DNA of 64,000 bases from Hevea brasiliensis (lineage: Eukaryota > Streptophyta > Magnoliopsida > Malpighiales > Euphorbiaceae). The notes under the pieces were generated by a model, which worked only from the letters and a program-made list of their open reading frames with translations, was not told the DNA's origin and did no database searches. Position numbers and translations under genes: made by a program. This document shows, piece after piece, positions 11,908-22,820 of this stretch (positions are counted from its first letter, which is position 1; each line of letters starts with the position of its first letter). The DNA lies in the NCBI RefSeq assembly GCF_030052815.1, contig NC_079499.1:100474480-100538479 (forward strand). Direction: 5' to 3'.

Positions 11908-13417
11908 TTAGTGGCAGTTACCTTGCAAAATATTCCTGATAAATACATCAAGATTTGTCACAGATGATCCACCTTCAGTGATAGCTAGTTGATAGACATC
12001 CTAAGGTCTCTTGCTCTTTTCCTCATTTCTTTGCTATCACTGTTTCCAACTCCATAAACTTTTGGATAAGTTCAGCAATTTTGTATAGTCGCCAAATTTT
12101 CTTCTCCCATTCCTCCCTGGACCTTTCATCAACTCTCCATTCTTCCACAATTTGCTTTTTGTTGGGATCTCGATCCAAGAATAGAGGGAGAGTAAGCATT
12201 GGCACACGGGAAAAAACTGATTCCAGTGTAGAATTACACCCGCAACGTGTCCAAAATCCCCCTACAGGAGAATGGCTTATCACCACAATCTCCTTTAACC
12301 GAGAAGCTTCTCCACGGGCCACCCAAATGTACCAAACACCACTGTCTTGAAGCCCAGCAACAACTTCTTCCATCTGGGTTTCTGAAACAGAGAGGAAACT
12401 TCCCAATGAGATGTACAAGACAGAACCTTCAGGTTGGGAATCTAGCCATTTTTGGTAGTCAGTGCTATGATTGTCTCCAGAGGAATTGACTTCTAGTTCT
12501 AAATAAGGAATAGCAGGGCCAATATGATAGACAGGAAATGGAAAAGTTGCTTTTAGATTGTCCATTTCTTTTCAAGCTGATACAAAGAAGTGAACAGAAG
12601 ATACTGTGCTTTGGGTACCTTCGAAATGCATTCCAAAGCAAGCTCCAAGACTCGTAAATCATTCCTACGGAAGATTGTTCGAAGCTCTGCCACATTTGAT
12701 GAAGAAATCCCCAGGATGTGATTTGCATTTTCTACTAAATGAAAGCAACATAACATCATTACCATTACTAGACATACTTAGTGCTTGATATACTTGGATT
12801 AAACACCAGCTATATGATCAAATAATAACAAACATAGCAAAAATTGTTTTTGAAGTTATAATATGCCTGATAAATGAATTGGTGAATCCTGATTTTGAGC
12901 GATGGGATCAAAATGATACAGCATTTAAAAGAAAGTTGCTGACATGGTCCAAAGTGGAACCACCGGAATATTCCTTCAATTCCCCAAGTCAATAGCCCAC
13001 CGCAGTTCAACGTCACCAATTATAGCAGTCACAGGTGGATCAAGGTGATCAAGGACCTCCTCAAAAGGGGTTTCCATCTCAGTCATCACAGCTTCATAAA
13101 ATCTAGGAAAATCAACACCCTTTAGACGCCCAGATGAGATAATATTAAGCACATATGGTGGCGAAGATGATGAATGGGTCTTAATTAGGTTAATACCACG
13201 AAAATAGGTGTTGGGTCAATCAAGACGATGGATCATTAGGCTTTGGCTCAGAGCTAAGGCAGCCAAGCCACTCTTCAGTGACCACAAAAGTGATGAGAAT
13301 GTCAGGTTTTCTTGAAGCTAGTAACTTACAGAGATTCATACCGGGGTTGATGTGGCCTCTTCCAGAAAATGGCATCGCCACTGCATGGCAAACTGAGGTA
13401 GATTCTAACTCGGTAGG
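11908..13417 (-). pseudogene. UGT87A-like UDP-glycosyltransferase pseudogene
   Basis: Homology to family-1 plant glycosyltransferases of the UGT87A type runs through several frames on the minus strand. The pieces are an N-terminal AMPFSGRGHINPGMNLCKLL block (about 13310-13400, with the catalytic-His region), ITFVVTEEWLG, VTAIIGD followed by NIPVVPLWTMSA (about 12930-13040), KVPKAQYLLFTS (about 12590), FPFPVYHIGPAIPY (about 12520), the SVLYISLGSF core (about 12410) and GGFWTRCG-NSTLESVF from the PSPG box (about 12220). The tail SSVTNLDVFIRNIL is followed by a stop at 11908. Stops occur after EPKPNDPSS and in the tail, with frameshifts near 12560 and 12290. Part of the loop before the PSPG box is missing, and its conserved HCGW reads RCGC. 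No start codon is evident at the expected place. It is dead as a glycosyltransferase. Confidence 0.88.
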
Positions 13418-16173
13418 ATTATTTTATTTTAACGACTAAATTATTTAATTATATATACATAATAATTTTCATCTATTAAATTATTTTAATCACTTTTTAA
13501 TTACATATTTAAATTATTTAAAAATTATTTGTAAATAATTTTATTAAATAATTAATTATTTATTTTTAATATAATTCATAAATTAAAAAATATATTTTAA
13601 ATTAAAAATAAATAATCAAACTTTTTTTTTTCTGTCTCTTTTTGTCATTGTCTTTTTTACTTTTCCAAAGATAAGCACACACATGATGCACAAGTGATAT
13701 TAATTTAAAAAGTATTAAAATTTACTTAAAAATCGAATTTAATATATTTTAATTATAAAAATATTATAACAAAATATTTTTTAAGTTGTTTTTTTAATAA
13801 TAATTAAAATAATTTTTAAAAAAAAAAACTGTAGTGGCATTATTCATATTAATGTTTTCTTAAGGTTTTCTTTTTTTTTTTAATTGTAGAAAAATTATTA
13901 AAAAATGTAACGTAATTTTTATATTTTAGATGTTAATTAATTCGTTTTGACAATTTACTATCATGACCGTGACATTATATTCATAGTACTTTCTCCATCC
14001 GATAAAATATGATTTTTAAATGAAAATAAATTTCATATCTAACATAATATAAATATATAATTTTTTTTTTTAAAAATATATATATATTTTATAAAATAAA
14101 ATTTCAAAATTAGATCTTATCACAATTTAGTAGTAGAACATGGATAGATAGAAGGCCTCATTAATCAAGAATTATATCCTTGATTGTAACACAAATTTTC
14201 TTAAGAGGAACATGAATTTTGCTCTCATATGACTTTTGAATGCAAGTGTGAACAACAGAGCCTGCTTCATCAACTATGCCCAGCCCAATAGCATGGACAA
14301 CTCTCAAAGACTCAGTTTCGACTCCCTTTCCCTTGCGTTTGGATGAAGTTAAGGATGGTAATTGAAAGTGAAACACGAAACCCCTCAAACTCATCAATTT
14401 AAGGAAAATAAAGAGTTAAAAATAATTTTTTTTTTTTGTTATTTTCTTTACTTTTGTTTAGATAAAAAGGAAGGAAAATAAAGAAAAAAAAAAAAGAAAA
14501 GTGCGATAAATTTATAATTTTATCCCATGTATTTTTTAAAAAAAACTTTAGAAAATGATAATATTATAATTTTGATGTATAATCCTATACTTCTGTTATT
14601 TTCTCTCCAAGTTGAAGAGAAAATAACAAGAGAAAAATAAGAGTTATTTTCTCTTCTCTCTTTATTTTTCCTTTATTTTCAAACAAGAAAAAGTATTAAT
14701 CTCAATTTATTTTTCCTTATTTATTTTCTTTTCTCCCCTTTTCTCAATATCCAATCAGAGTGTAAAAGTTTGAAAAACCTCTAAAAATCTTTTATCCTTT
14801 GAAAAAACATTCTTTATAAACAATCTCATTATTTTAAAAACTCTTATCTTAGGCTTTGAGTAAGTGAGATAGATAATTTTAAGTTTACAAAAAGAAGTGT
14901 ATAAAGTTAATTTATTTGGTTGGCAGTAAATATTTATTTTCTTAGAAGTAAAATGTCATTTTTTCTCTATTTTTCAAAAAATAAATTATTTAGTCTAAAT
15001 TAAATAACTTACCTCAAAAAAAATAAAATTTTAGAAAACAGTTAAATTGAACCAAATAATGAGCCTGTTTGGTATTGCTGTTGAAACTATTGTTGAGAAA
15101 ATTACTTTTTTAAATATACTAGTCAGATAATATTAAAAAATAATTAAAAATTAAATTTGATCAGTTTTAATAATAAGAATATTAAAATAATAAAACAGCT
15201 TTAAAATAATATTTTTATTTATAAAAATAATTTCAGCTCTGAAATTTAATGTCAAACAAAGCTAGCTAATATCTTAGTTATGATTGGGTCGCACCCAAAG
15301 GCAAAACCTCTACCCAACCCTGATTTCTTACACCCATTAACAGGTATGACTGTAACGAAACATGTCATTGGTCTGGACATGGTGCAAGCAAACCCAAACC
15401 AAAATCCAAAATGAGACTCTCTAAAAGAAGAAAAACGAAATGACATTCAACAAAAATAAAATAATAATAATAATAAAACAATCACTGAGAAAATGAAATG
15501 GTAGAAAAATCCTTAATTTTGATTGCTATAAAAGAGAATTAGATTAATGTAGTTGATTTGTGATAGAAAAGGACAAACAAAGATTGCAAGATTCAACCTT
15601 TCATCAAATGAAGAAATAAAACATTCAGATTGAGACAAATTGCAGTTTTGCTTCTTGAACGATACATTACTTTCATCTTCTGTTCACAGTCTTTTGAAAA
15701 AAATAAACAAATAATAAATAAAACCTGCAGTCAGGTACGAATTATTGAATGCCAATCGCAGTCAAATTAAAAGTCTGAAAGAAACAAAAGTAATAAATGC
15801 ATTAATTTATCCCTTTTTAATATTATTTATTTCAGTTTTTTCAAGCACAGCACAATCCTTTTGCTTCCCAGCTTTAATCACCATAGCCAAAAAATCTAAT
15901 TTTATAAACTGAGGCTAATGGGTCCTTGTTGCCTTCTGACGTGTATTCTCCCAATCTGTTTTCCTTCTCTGAATTTTTCCTTTCATCACTTCTTTCTCTC
16001 TCTAGATCTCTAACGTTACCTCTCATCTCCATTGCCCAAATACTGACTCTATTTCTGTCTTGATTTTGTAGCTGGGTTCTTCCACTGCTAAGTGGGGTTC
16101 TACCATTTTTGAAGTTTGTTGAACTCTTTAGTTGTTTTATCACTTAAAAATGGTGACATAAAAGGGTTATTCA
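13418..16173. other. AT-rich spacer and upstream region of the EPFL gene
   Basis: Mostly AT-rich low-complexity DNA with poly-A/T runs. Two isolated open stretches on the minus strand (14161-14397 and 15252-15446) match nothing I recognise. The last ~300 bases, with CT-rich stretches at about 15960-16010, are probably promoter and leader of the EPF-like gene. Confidence 0.5.
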
Positions 16174-16609
16174 ATGACCATAATGAGTACCCACCACCAA
16201 TATCTTCTCAGCGCATTATGCCTTTTTCTTCTTCTTCTTCGTCTGGCCTCCTGCATTAATCCACACCAACAGCCTTGGGTAAGCCTTAAACTCTCCATGG
16301 ACCTCTCTGGTTTGATTATATTTGGGTATGGGTGATATTTACTTGAGATTTCTTGTGTAGGGTTTGTTATTTGAGGAGAAAACGAGGCTGGGTTCTACAC
16401 CACCGAGTTGCCACAACAAGTGCAACAGATGCCACCCATGCATGGCAGTTCAAGTGCCTGCAGTACCAAGTCACAGCAGAGTCCAGCCGGGTTTAGCCAA
16501 AAGCATGGAGTTCTTGGACCCATATCCTTCGCCTTCAGGTAACAGGTACTCAAATTATAAGCCACTCGGTTGGAAGTGTTGCTGTGATGGCCATTTTTAC
16601 AATCCCTAA
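16174..16609 (+). CDS. EPIDERMAL PATTERNING FACTOR-like secreted peptide (117 aa)
   Basis: Exon 1 (16174-16278) encodes MTIMSTHH and a leucine-rich signal peptide ending near LASC. A short phase-0 intron (gtaagc...gtag) leads to exon 2 (16361-16609). The product is 117 residues. Its C-terminal half is the EPF/EPFL cysteine peptide: GSTPPSC at 46-52, then CX3CX2CX2C (Cys52, 56, 59, 62), a variable loop, and SNYKPLGWKC...HFYNP at the end. Known members are apoplastic ligands of ERECTA-family receptor kinases, modulated by TMM, that control stomatal spacing and organ growth. The loop and SNYKPLGWK resemble EPFL1-3/EPFL8-type members rather than EPFL4-6, but I cannot choose a paralog. Odd feature: the usual CXC near the end reads Cys108-Cys109-Cys110, giving seven cysteines in the mature part. 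Confidence 0.9.
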
Positions 16610-16851
16610 ATCTTCAAAGAGCAAAGTGAAACAGCGATACGTGCTTTTGAATAATTTTTCTTCTTTCTCTTTTTTGCTTTTGAATGTTGGATTCTTTAGA
16701 ATGTAAATTTGTTGCCGTTAGTTGTACATTTAAACTTCATATAATGTATTCTAATAGAAAACAAAAATCTGCCTGCAACGATTATAAATTTATTCATTTA
16801 AGAATAATTAAAACAATGTTAAATTAAATATTTGTTATTAATTTCATATAA

Positions 16852-16854
<3 letters not shown>

Positions 16855-16919
<65 letters not shown>
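16855..16919. repeat. (AT)n microsatellite
   Basis: About 65 bases of nearly pure TA repeat downstream of the EPF-like gene. Length is likely to vary between individuals. Confidence 0.95.
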
Positions 16920-16922
<3 letters not shown>

Positions 16923-17102
16923 ATCTAAATTCTATATGCATGGGCCATCTTCTGATCTCTCTCTATCATGCCCTGTGAGTTTGGCGTATAAAATTGACAA
17001 GAGAAGAGAATGAATGGAACATTTTTCTGGGAAAGGCATATTATTGAATGTGATATGAATACAGATTGAGTAGTGAACTACTACTCAATGCCAAATGAAT
17101 AC

Positions 17103-17104
<2 letters not shown>

Positions 17105-17146
<42 letters not shown>
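17105..17146. repeat. (GA)n microsatellite
   Basis: About 20 GA units. The flanking open frames (Arg-Glu repeats) are products of this repeat and not genes. Confidence 0.95.
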
Positions 17147-17147
<1 letters not shown>

Positions 17148-17489
17148 ATTGTCAAAAATGCTAAAATCTTCTTGTCACTCAGTTTCGTTGAGATGGAAAT
17201 GGAAAGGAACTCGTCCCTTAAAATTTGTAATTTGTGCTACGACGCAGCGTTTAGCTTTTAGCTTCATAGCCTCCCTATAGTTGACTAGTTGACCGTGGAA
17301 TTCATTAAAGGCGAAAAAAATGGGTCAAACTAATGCAATTTACCTGACCAAGACAATTTTAATATATTTAATGTTTATATTTCTTGATAAATGAATTTTT
17401 AATTCATTAAAAGTAAAATAATAAAAAATTTCAAACTATAATTTTCTTTAAAATATCACATTGCATTAATCAATCAAAAGATAAACATA

Positions 17490-19440
17490 TAAAATCTCAG
17501 CTGGTATATCAATCAACCAATTACAAGGAAGTCTTCTTTTCAAATTTAATGTTACAACAATATTAGCAACATGGTTCGCTTTCCTATTAACAAGCGAGAA
17601 GCTCACAGAAACAAATGAAGGGATTTAAGACTTAATAGCATTTACAATTGCTTCAATCTCCTAATATAATGGAGGAGAAACTTCTAATTTTTCCCAGTTT
17701 GATTCCACATAACAAGGCTCGTGCTTCCCTTGATAGTGGAGGGGAATAAATGCATTTCTAAGTTTTATCATCAACTAGCTTGCCCAACTAGTCCTTGGCA
17801 ACAGCAGCTACAACTGCATAAAAATGCCCCTCTTTTCAGGCTACATCAAAATTTATTTTGATCTAACTTGGGCTCGAGAAATGCCAAACTGCTGAAGAAG
17901 CATGAAGACCATTTTGATTGGCAGAAAGGCTTATAACACTTTGCCTTTCAGCTAAACTTCTTAAGATGCGACGCACATTAGCTACAGGGTCTGAAGTTTC
18001 ATTTTCAAAAATGGCCATGTTTCTTTCTTTTCAAATTGCCCACAAAATTAGAGCAGATATAGCAATAAAATCTTGACCATCCTGATAACCATTGAGCTCA
18101 TTCCAAATGCTAGTCCACCATTGATCAAAAGAAGAAAAAACCACCAAATTTGGTTTATAGGCACAGGGACTAGGAAACCAAGTTGCCCTAGCATGATCAC
18201 ACCAAAACAAGACATGCTCCAAAGTTTCAATACCCCCATTACAAATGGCACATATAGGATCCACCATTATGCCCCTTTTGATCAGGTTCTTTTTCATGGG
18301 AAGAATATTGAAAATAGCTTTCCATATTAAAACCTTTATCTTTGGTTGTATCTCCAACTTCAAAGTCTTTTTTCCACAATTCACGAGAAAAAAGATGTGA
18401 GTGAGATATGCGCTGTGATTATTAGGGGTGAGCATTCGGTTCAAACCGAACCGAACTGAACCGAATTAAATTATAAAAACCGAACCGTAAATTTTAGAAA
18501 TCAAACCGAATCAAAATGGGTGAAAAATTGAATCGAACCGAATCACTCTATTTCGGTTCGATTCGATTTAAATAGATTAGTTTGATTTTTTATTGATTTT
18601 TTTAATTTAAACTTGATTTTCAAGTTATTTGGTCTAATTTTAACTTTGGTTTGAACCTAATAACCATTAATCAATGAAATTAAACAATTAATATATATAT
18701 ATATAATTAAATATAATTCATAAATTTTCCATAAAAATAAATCAATTCAAAAATCAATTCGATTTGATTTAATTTGATTGACTATATAAATCACTATTCG
18801 GTTCGATTTGGTTTAACCGATTTTTTTCTCTTCAAAATCGAACCAAACCGAACCGAAATAACTGAAATTTTTATAATTTAAAACCGAACCAAACCGATTA
18901 AAATTTAAAATCAAACCAATTAAACCGAATCGACTCGATTCGATTTGATTTTTCAATTTGAACCGAATTCTGCTCAGCCCTAGTGATTATCCAATTGAGT
19001 CTCCTTGTTTATTAAGACTCTGTACCCAAATTTTACTGAGTATCTACCATTGTTCTCAAAGTGTCATACCAAAATGTCTTGACATCTCCAACGGGTAATT
19101 GGGATTGACAGCACTACTCGAGCATTAGTGGGACTGAATAACCTTCTAACTAAATTAAGCTTCCATTTCAACTTTCCATGGTCATTGAGATCTGCAACTT
19201 TATTCACTCTTGCTGGATAATTTGCCAGTTTTTGAACTTTAAAATCTTCAGCAGAGGGAATCCACAAATCTGACCAGATGAGAGTCAAGAGCCTGTCTTC
19301 AATATTCATTCTCACCCCATCCTTGATGACCTCCCACCCGACTAGTAATCCTTGCCATATCTAAGATCTGCGTCTTCCTTGTTTGGCATTCCAGAAGGAA
19401 GTATAAATTCCGTTGACAAGCTTGCTCCAAAGCGCATTAA
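17490..19440 (-). pseudogene. LINE (L1-type) relic: end of RT, zf-RVT and RNase H
   Basis: Read on the minus strand, 19064-19315 carries a degraded block typical of the end of plant non-LTR reverse transcriptases (LIWSDLWIPS). 18031-18420 carries the zinc-binding zf-RVT domain (IQPKIKVLIWKAI, then CAICNGGIETLEHVLFWC, then W). About 17500-17700 retains RNase H-like traces (SLVNRKANHVAN). Stops and shifts are frequent, and the 5' two thirds of the element are missing. A MITE at 18423-18982 splits the relic after it inserted. Long dead. Confidence 0.8.
18423..18982. mobile_element. hAT-type MITE rich in CGGTTCGGTTT motifs, copy 2
   Basis: 560 bp with terminal inverted repeats TAGGGGTGAGCA and TGCTCAGCCCTA (11 of 12 complementary), flanked by a perfect 8-bp target duplication GTGATTAT at 18415-18422 and 18983-18990. 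Eight-base duplications and TAGGGGTG-type ends are characteristic of hAT elements. It has no coding capacity. The interior is AACCGAA/TTCGGTT repeats and closely matches 7486-8021 in inverse orientation. Confidence 0.93.
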
Positions 19441-20130
19441 GATCTGCTACTAATTTCCAGCTTTGTTTGGCTAGAATAAAAATAAATAAATACACCCATC
19501 AACTAATCTAATTAAGAATTATATATGTCATCGTCTAACATATATGCTGTCATGCTCATTTTCACTCTTATCTGAATTTCAATCCTCCACGTCGTTTCCA
19601 ATAAAACGTCCAAATAAGCCCACATTAAAATTAGTTAAAACTTTCATTTGACATATTTAATAAATATGATTTTAAAATTATAATTACTATATTAAATAGA
19701 TTAATTGTATATATATTTTAATTCATTTTAATTTTAAAATCATTAAAATATTATTAAAAAACTTTTTAAATATATTAATTAAATAATATTAAATACAGAA
19801 AAAATTAATTGAATCTAACTTAATTAACAGTTAATTCATGTCTAAGCTATATTTTTTTTTTTAAATTGATATGGAATAATATTAAAAAAATAAATTTTAA
19901 TATATTTTAATTATAAAATATTAAAATAATTATTTTTTAAATTACCTTTTTCCAACAACATTGTTGTTTTTTCTAAAATCTATTTTATGGGTTAGGTTTC
20001 TTCTTATCCGATTATCCATAAACTTGAGGTAACATTCACAGAAATCTTCGAAAACTTAGCTCCAACGCTTGTCTTTACTGTCATCTTCACCAACATATCG
20101 AGAGAGGGAGAGGGAGAGGGAGAGAGAGAG
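19441..20130. other. AT-rich spacer and leader of the P-loop gene
   Basis: AT-rich DNA without coding signals, ending in a GA-rich purine tract (about 20099-20130) that runs directly into the ATG of the P-loop gene and is probably its 5' leader. Confidence 0.5.
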
Positions 20131-20760
20131 ATGGTAGATTTAGGGCAAGCGAAGATGATAATAGCAATGAAAGGCCATCCAGGCACGGGCAAGAGCACTT
20201 TGGCCCAATCCTTAGCTTCCTTTCTTAAAATCCCTCTCATAGACAAAGACGATGTTCGCCACTGCACCTTCTCTCTCCAAAACTCTTCGCGATCCTCCAT
20301 TGCTTCCATCTCCAAGCTTCTCAACGATCTTTCCTATCACGTCATCTGGCAAATCGCTTCCACGCAGCTTCGACTCGGCCTCAGCGTCATACTTGATTCT
20401 CCTCTCTCTCGTAAGACACACCTCGATCAATTAGGATTTTTGGCATCATCCGCCGGGGCACGCCTTGTGATCATCGAATGTAAGCCGTTGGATGAGGATC
20501 AGTGGCGTCGCAGACTAGAACAACGCGGCGCTGCTCATCAAGCCAGTTGGCATAAGCCTTCCACGTGGCAAGATCTCCAGAGGTTACTGGAAGAGTACGA
20601 TGGGTGCACTGATTATGATGTTGGTGATGTACCGAAGTTGGTTGTAGATACAACGGCAGATGTTGGGGTTGATAAGCTTGTTTCTAGAGTGGTACAGTTC
20701 ATCGTCTCTCATACTTATCGCCCTTCTGATTCATGTGGAGTGTTACAATTACAATCATAA
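20131..20760 (+). CDS. P-loop NTPase / kinase-like protein (209 aa)
   Basis: A single-exon frame of 209 residues with a perfect Walker A motif GHPGTGKST (residues 15-23) close to the N-terminus. It is followed by LIDKDDVR, the substrate-side acidic pair usual in zeta-toxin/AAA_33-type small-molecule kinases, then VILDSPLSRKTH (Walker B-like ILD) and an Arg-rich lid QWRRRLEQRG. The end is less conserved. Plants have small single-domain proteins of this type with no settled substrate, so phosphotransfer from ATP is inferred from the motifs only. There is no signal peptide or membrane segment, so it is probably cytosolic. The ATG follows a GA-rich leader; no better start is present. Codon use is GC-richer than the flanks, as in a real gene. 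Confidence 0.85.
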   Translation: MVDLGQAKMIIAMKGHPGTGKSTLAQSLASFLKIPLIDKDDVRHCTFSLQNSSRSSIASISKLLNDLSYHVIWQIASTQLRLGLSVILDSPLSRKTHLDQLGFLASSAGARLVIIECKPLDEDQWRRRLEQRGAAHQASWHKPSTWQDLQRLLEEYDGCTDYDVGDVPKLVVDTTADVGVDKLVSRVVQFIVSHTYRPSDSCGVLQLQS

Positions 20761-20942
20761 ATCATAATTTTTAATAGCAAAACTTCTTGTTGATTACTTA
20801 ACATAATTAATATAATAATTACAGTAAATTAGATGTGTCCATACATATTGTAGGTTTATCTTTAAATTTTTTATTTTAATTTTCTATCTTTAATATCATT
20901 AAATAAATGACCTCGTTTATTTTCCTAATAATAATAATAAAT

Positions 20943-21240
20943 GAATCCAAGTCACTTGCATCAAATTTATGGAAAGAGGATTCAAACTTCCTTGAATGGC
21001 TAGATAAAAGAGAACCTAACTCTGTTGCATATGTAAATTATGGTAGTGTAGCTATGATAACAGAGACACTTGAAACAGCTTGCATGGGGCTTGCAAACAG
21101 TAAACACCCATTTCTATGGATAATTAGGCAAGATGTAGTAATGGGTGATTCTGCAACCTTACGTGAAGAATTTGGTAGAGGACTGCTATTCTTACAATAA
21201 CTTTAGTAGATTCATTAAGGGAGCTCTCTATTGTGGTGAT
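20943..21240 (+). pseudogene. UGT85A-type glycosyltransferase fragment with internal deletion
   Basis: A block [24 protein letters not shown]...VNYGS...[23 protein letters not shown] is clearly homologous to the middle of the intact gene at 62111-63663. After EEFGRG it jumps to [13 protein letters not shown], the extreme C-terminus. About 150 residues, including the whole PSPG donor-binding box, are gone. The N-terminal half is absent as well. It cannot encode an active enzyme. It lies about 180 bases after the P-loop gene. Confidence 0.88.
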
Positions 21241-21806
21241 CAGCCAGTAGACTGGTGCAAGCTGCGCGGGATGGGGAGCAATATTTCAGTGTCTAGTTTC
21301 TAGGCCATTTATGCAACCTTGAAGGTGGTTCTGATTATAAGAGTAATAATTTTTCCTATATCTTTAGTGGTAGCTGCAATTTCTGATCAGGAATCAAAAT
21401 TCATATCCTTCCATGCTGCTCTTAGTTATAAAGGCTTTGTTACATCCATTTGGAGCACCATGTCTACTAAGAACAAATTGATAACAACAAATCCATTTCT
21501 TTCATTGAGCAATCTTAAAGTTAAAGATTCAATCAGTTGTGTTTCGTGCAGTTGATTCCAATAGGATGGATATGTGAACATCTTGGCGAAATAGTAAATT
21601 ATGGAATGATAATTAAGATAGTAACCACAGTATCATTGATGGTGGCAACTGCCTTAATATGGCCATGATAATTATGACGATGAAGTGGCTATGCAGGTGA
21701 TAAGAACAATGGCAATATGGCATTTTGTGTGATGACATATAGCAGCAGCCATGACATTTTATGACTATGATGTTGAATGCAGTAAGGCTGGTGGGAAATG
21801 AAGAGT

Positions 21807-22313
21807 GGATTCTATGATTATTTTGTTTAAAACAAAGTGATATTATAGTTTTAAAACAAACTATGAATTTTTTATTTTTTATTTTAGAAATTTATATAAA
21901 GTGATGTTTATTTTTTGCAAAGTAAAATTTCACAAAAGACATATTAGATTAACAAAAAATAAATAAATAACACTTCACAAAAAAAAAATTATGTAATTAT
22001 ATTTTTTTTATAAAATAATGTAATAAAATATTATTTTAAATTAATAATACAATTCATTGTCATTAATTTAAAATAATGTTTCGTTATATTGATTTTATAA
22101 AAAAAAATATTTATATTTATATATGCTTATTTTGCTGTGAAGTATGACTATTTTTACATTAATTTAATATTTTTTATGAAATAATTACTTTACAAAAAAA
22201 AATGTTACTTTATGTAAAATTTATGAAATAAATGTATAAATTTCGTAAAGTTTTAAATTTTTTTGTAAAAAAATAAGTCTTACTTTGTTTTAAACAATGC
22301 AACCATAGATTCC
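21807..22313. mobile_element. AT-rich MITE-like element with ~31-bp terminal inverted repeats
   Basis: The left end (from 21807, ggattctatg...tttaaaacaaag) and the reverse complement of the right end (to 22313) agree at about 26 of 31 positions. The ~450-bp interior is very AT-rich and non-coding. No clear target duplication could be fixed, so the superfamily is open. Confidence 0.6.
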
Positions 22314-22354
22314 AAAAAGATGGAATAGTAGAAATTACACCAACAAAACCAAGT

Positions 22355-22545
22355 GGAAAGCCTACATGAATGTCATGTAAAGAAAAACCTGGAGCAATAC
22401 CGTATGGTCACATTGTTGCGAAGGAGATTACTGCATTTCATGTGGACAACATGGGAAGTCTACATGAATGTCATGTAGAGAAAAACCTGAAGCAATACAA
22501 TATAGTTACATTGTAGGGAAGGAGATTACCACATTTCATGGACAG
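22355..22545. repeat. Two-copy tandem repeat, ~98 bp unit
   Basis: The stretch with acatgaatgtcatgta, gaaaaacctg, agcaata, gaaggagatta and catttcatg occurs twice in a row, offset by about 98 bases and diverged by a few substitutions. It lies just downstream of the cyanase 3' end and has no coding frame. Confidence 0.85.
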
Positions 22546-22820
22546 AATAATACCATCTACTCCATGAAAATTTTCACGAGTTAATCATGCAATGCCAGTG
22601 AAATTTATTAAAAGTTCTGCAAACTTTTATTCCTTTACAAACCATAATATGCATAACCATGGAAACAATTTAACATTGGCTAGCATTAGTAGCCCTATCC
22701 AAGTACAAGAAAGAAGATACAAGGTACTTACACGTCATTTGAAAAATTAAGATAAGACTTACTTCCATAGGTCCTCCACACATTAACAATGACAAGGAGT
22801 TCATGGCATCCATATCAACA

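Noticed and set aside
14161..14397. 78-codon minus-strand frame in AT-rich DNA
   Set aside because: Less AT-rich than its surroundings, but no homology, no introns and no partner exon seen.
15874..16143. 89-codon minus-strand frame upstream of the EPF-like gene
   Set aside because: Antisense to a CT-rich leader; its Arg/Glu-rich composition comes from that bias.
17073..17280. Two overlapping frames with Arg-Glu repeats
   Set aside because: They simply translate the (GA)n microsatellite.
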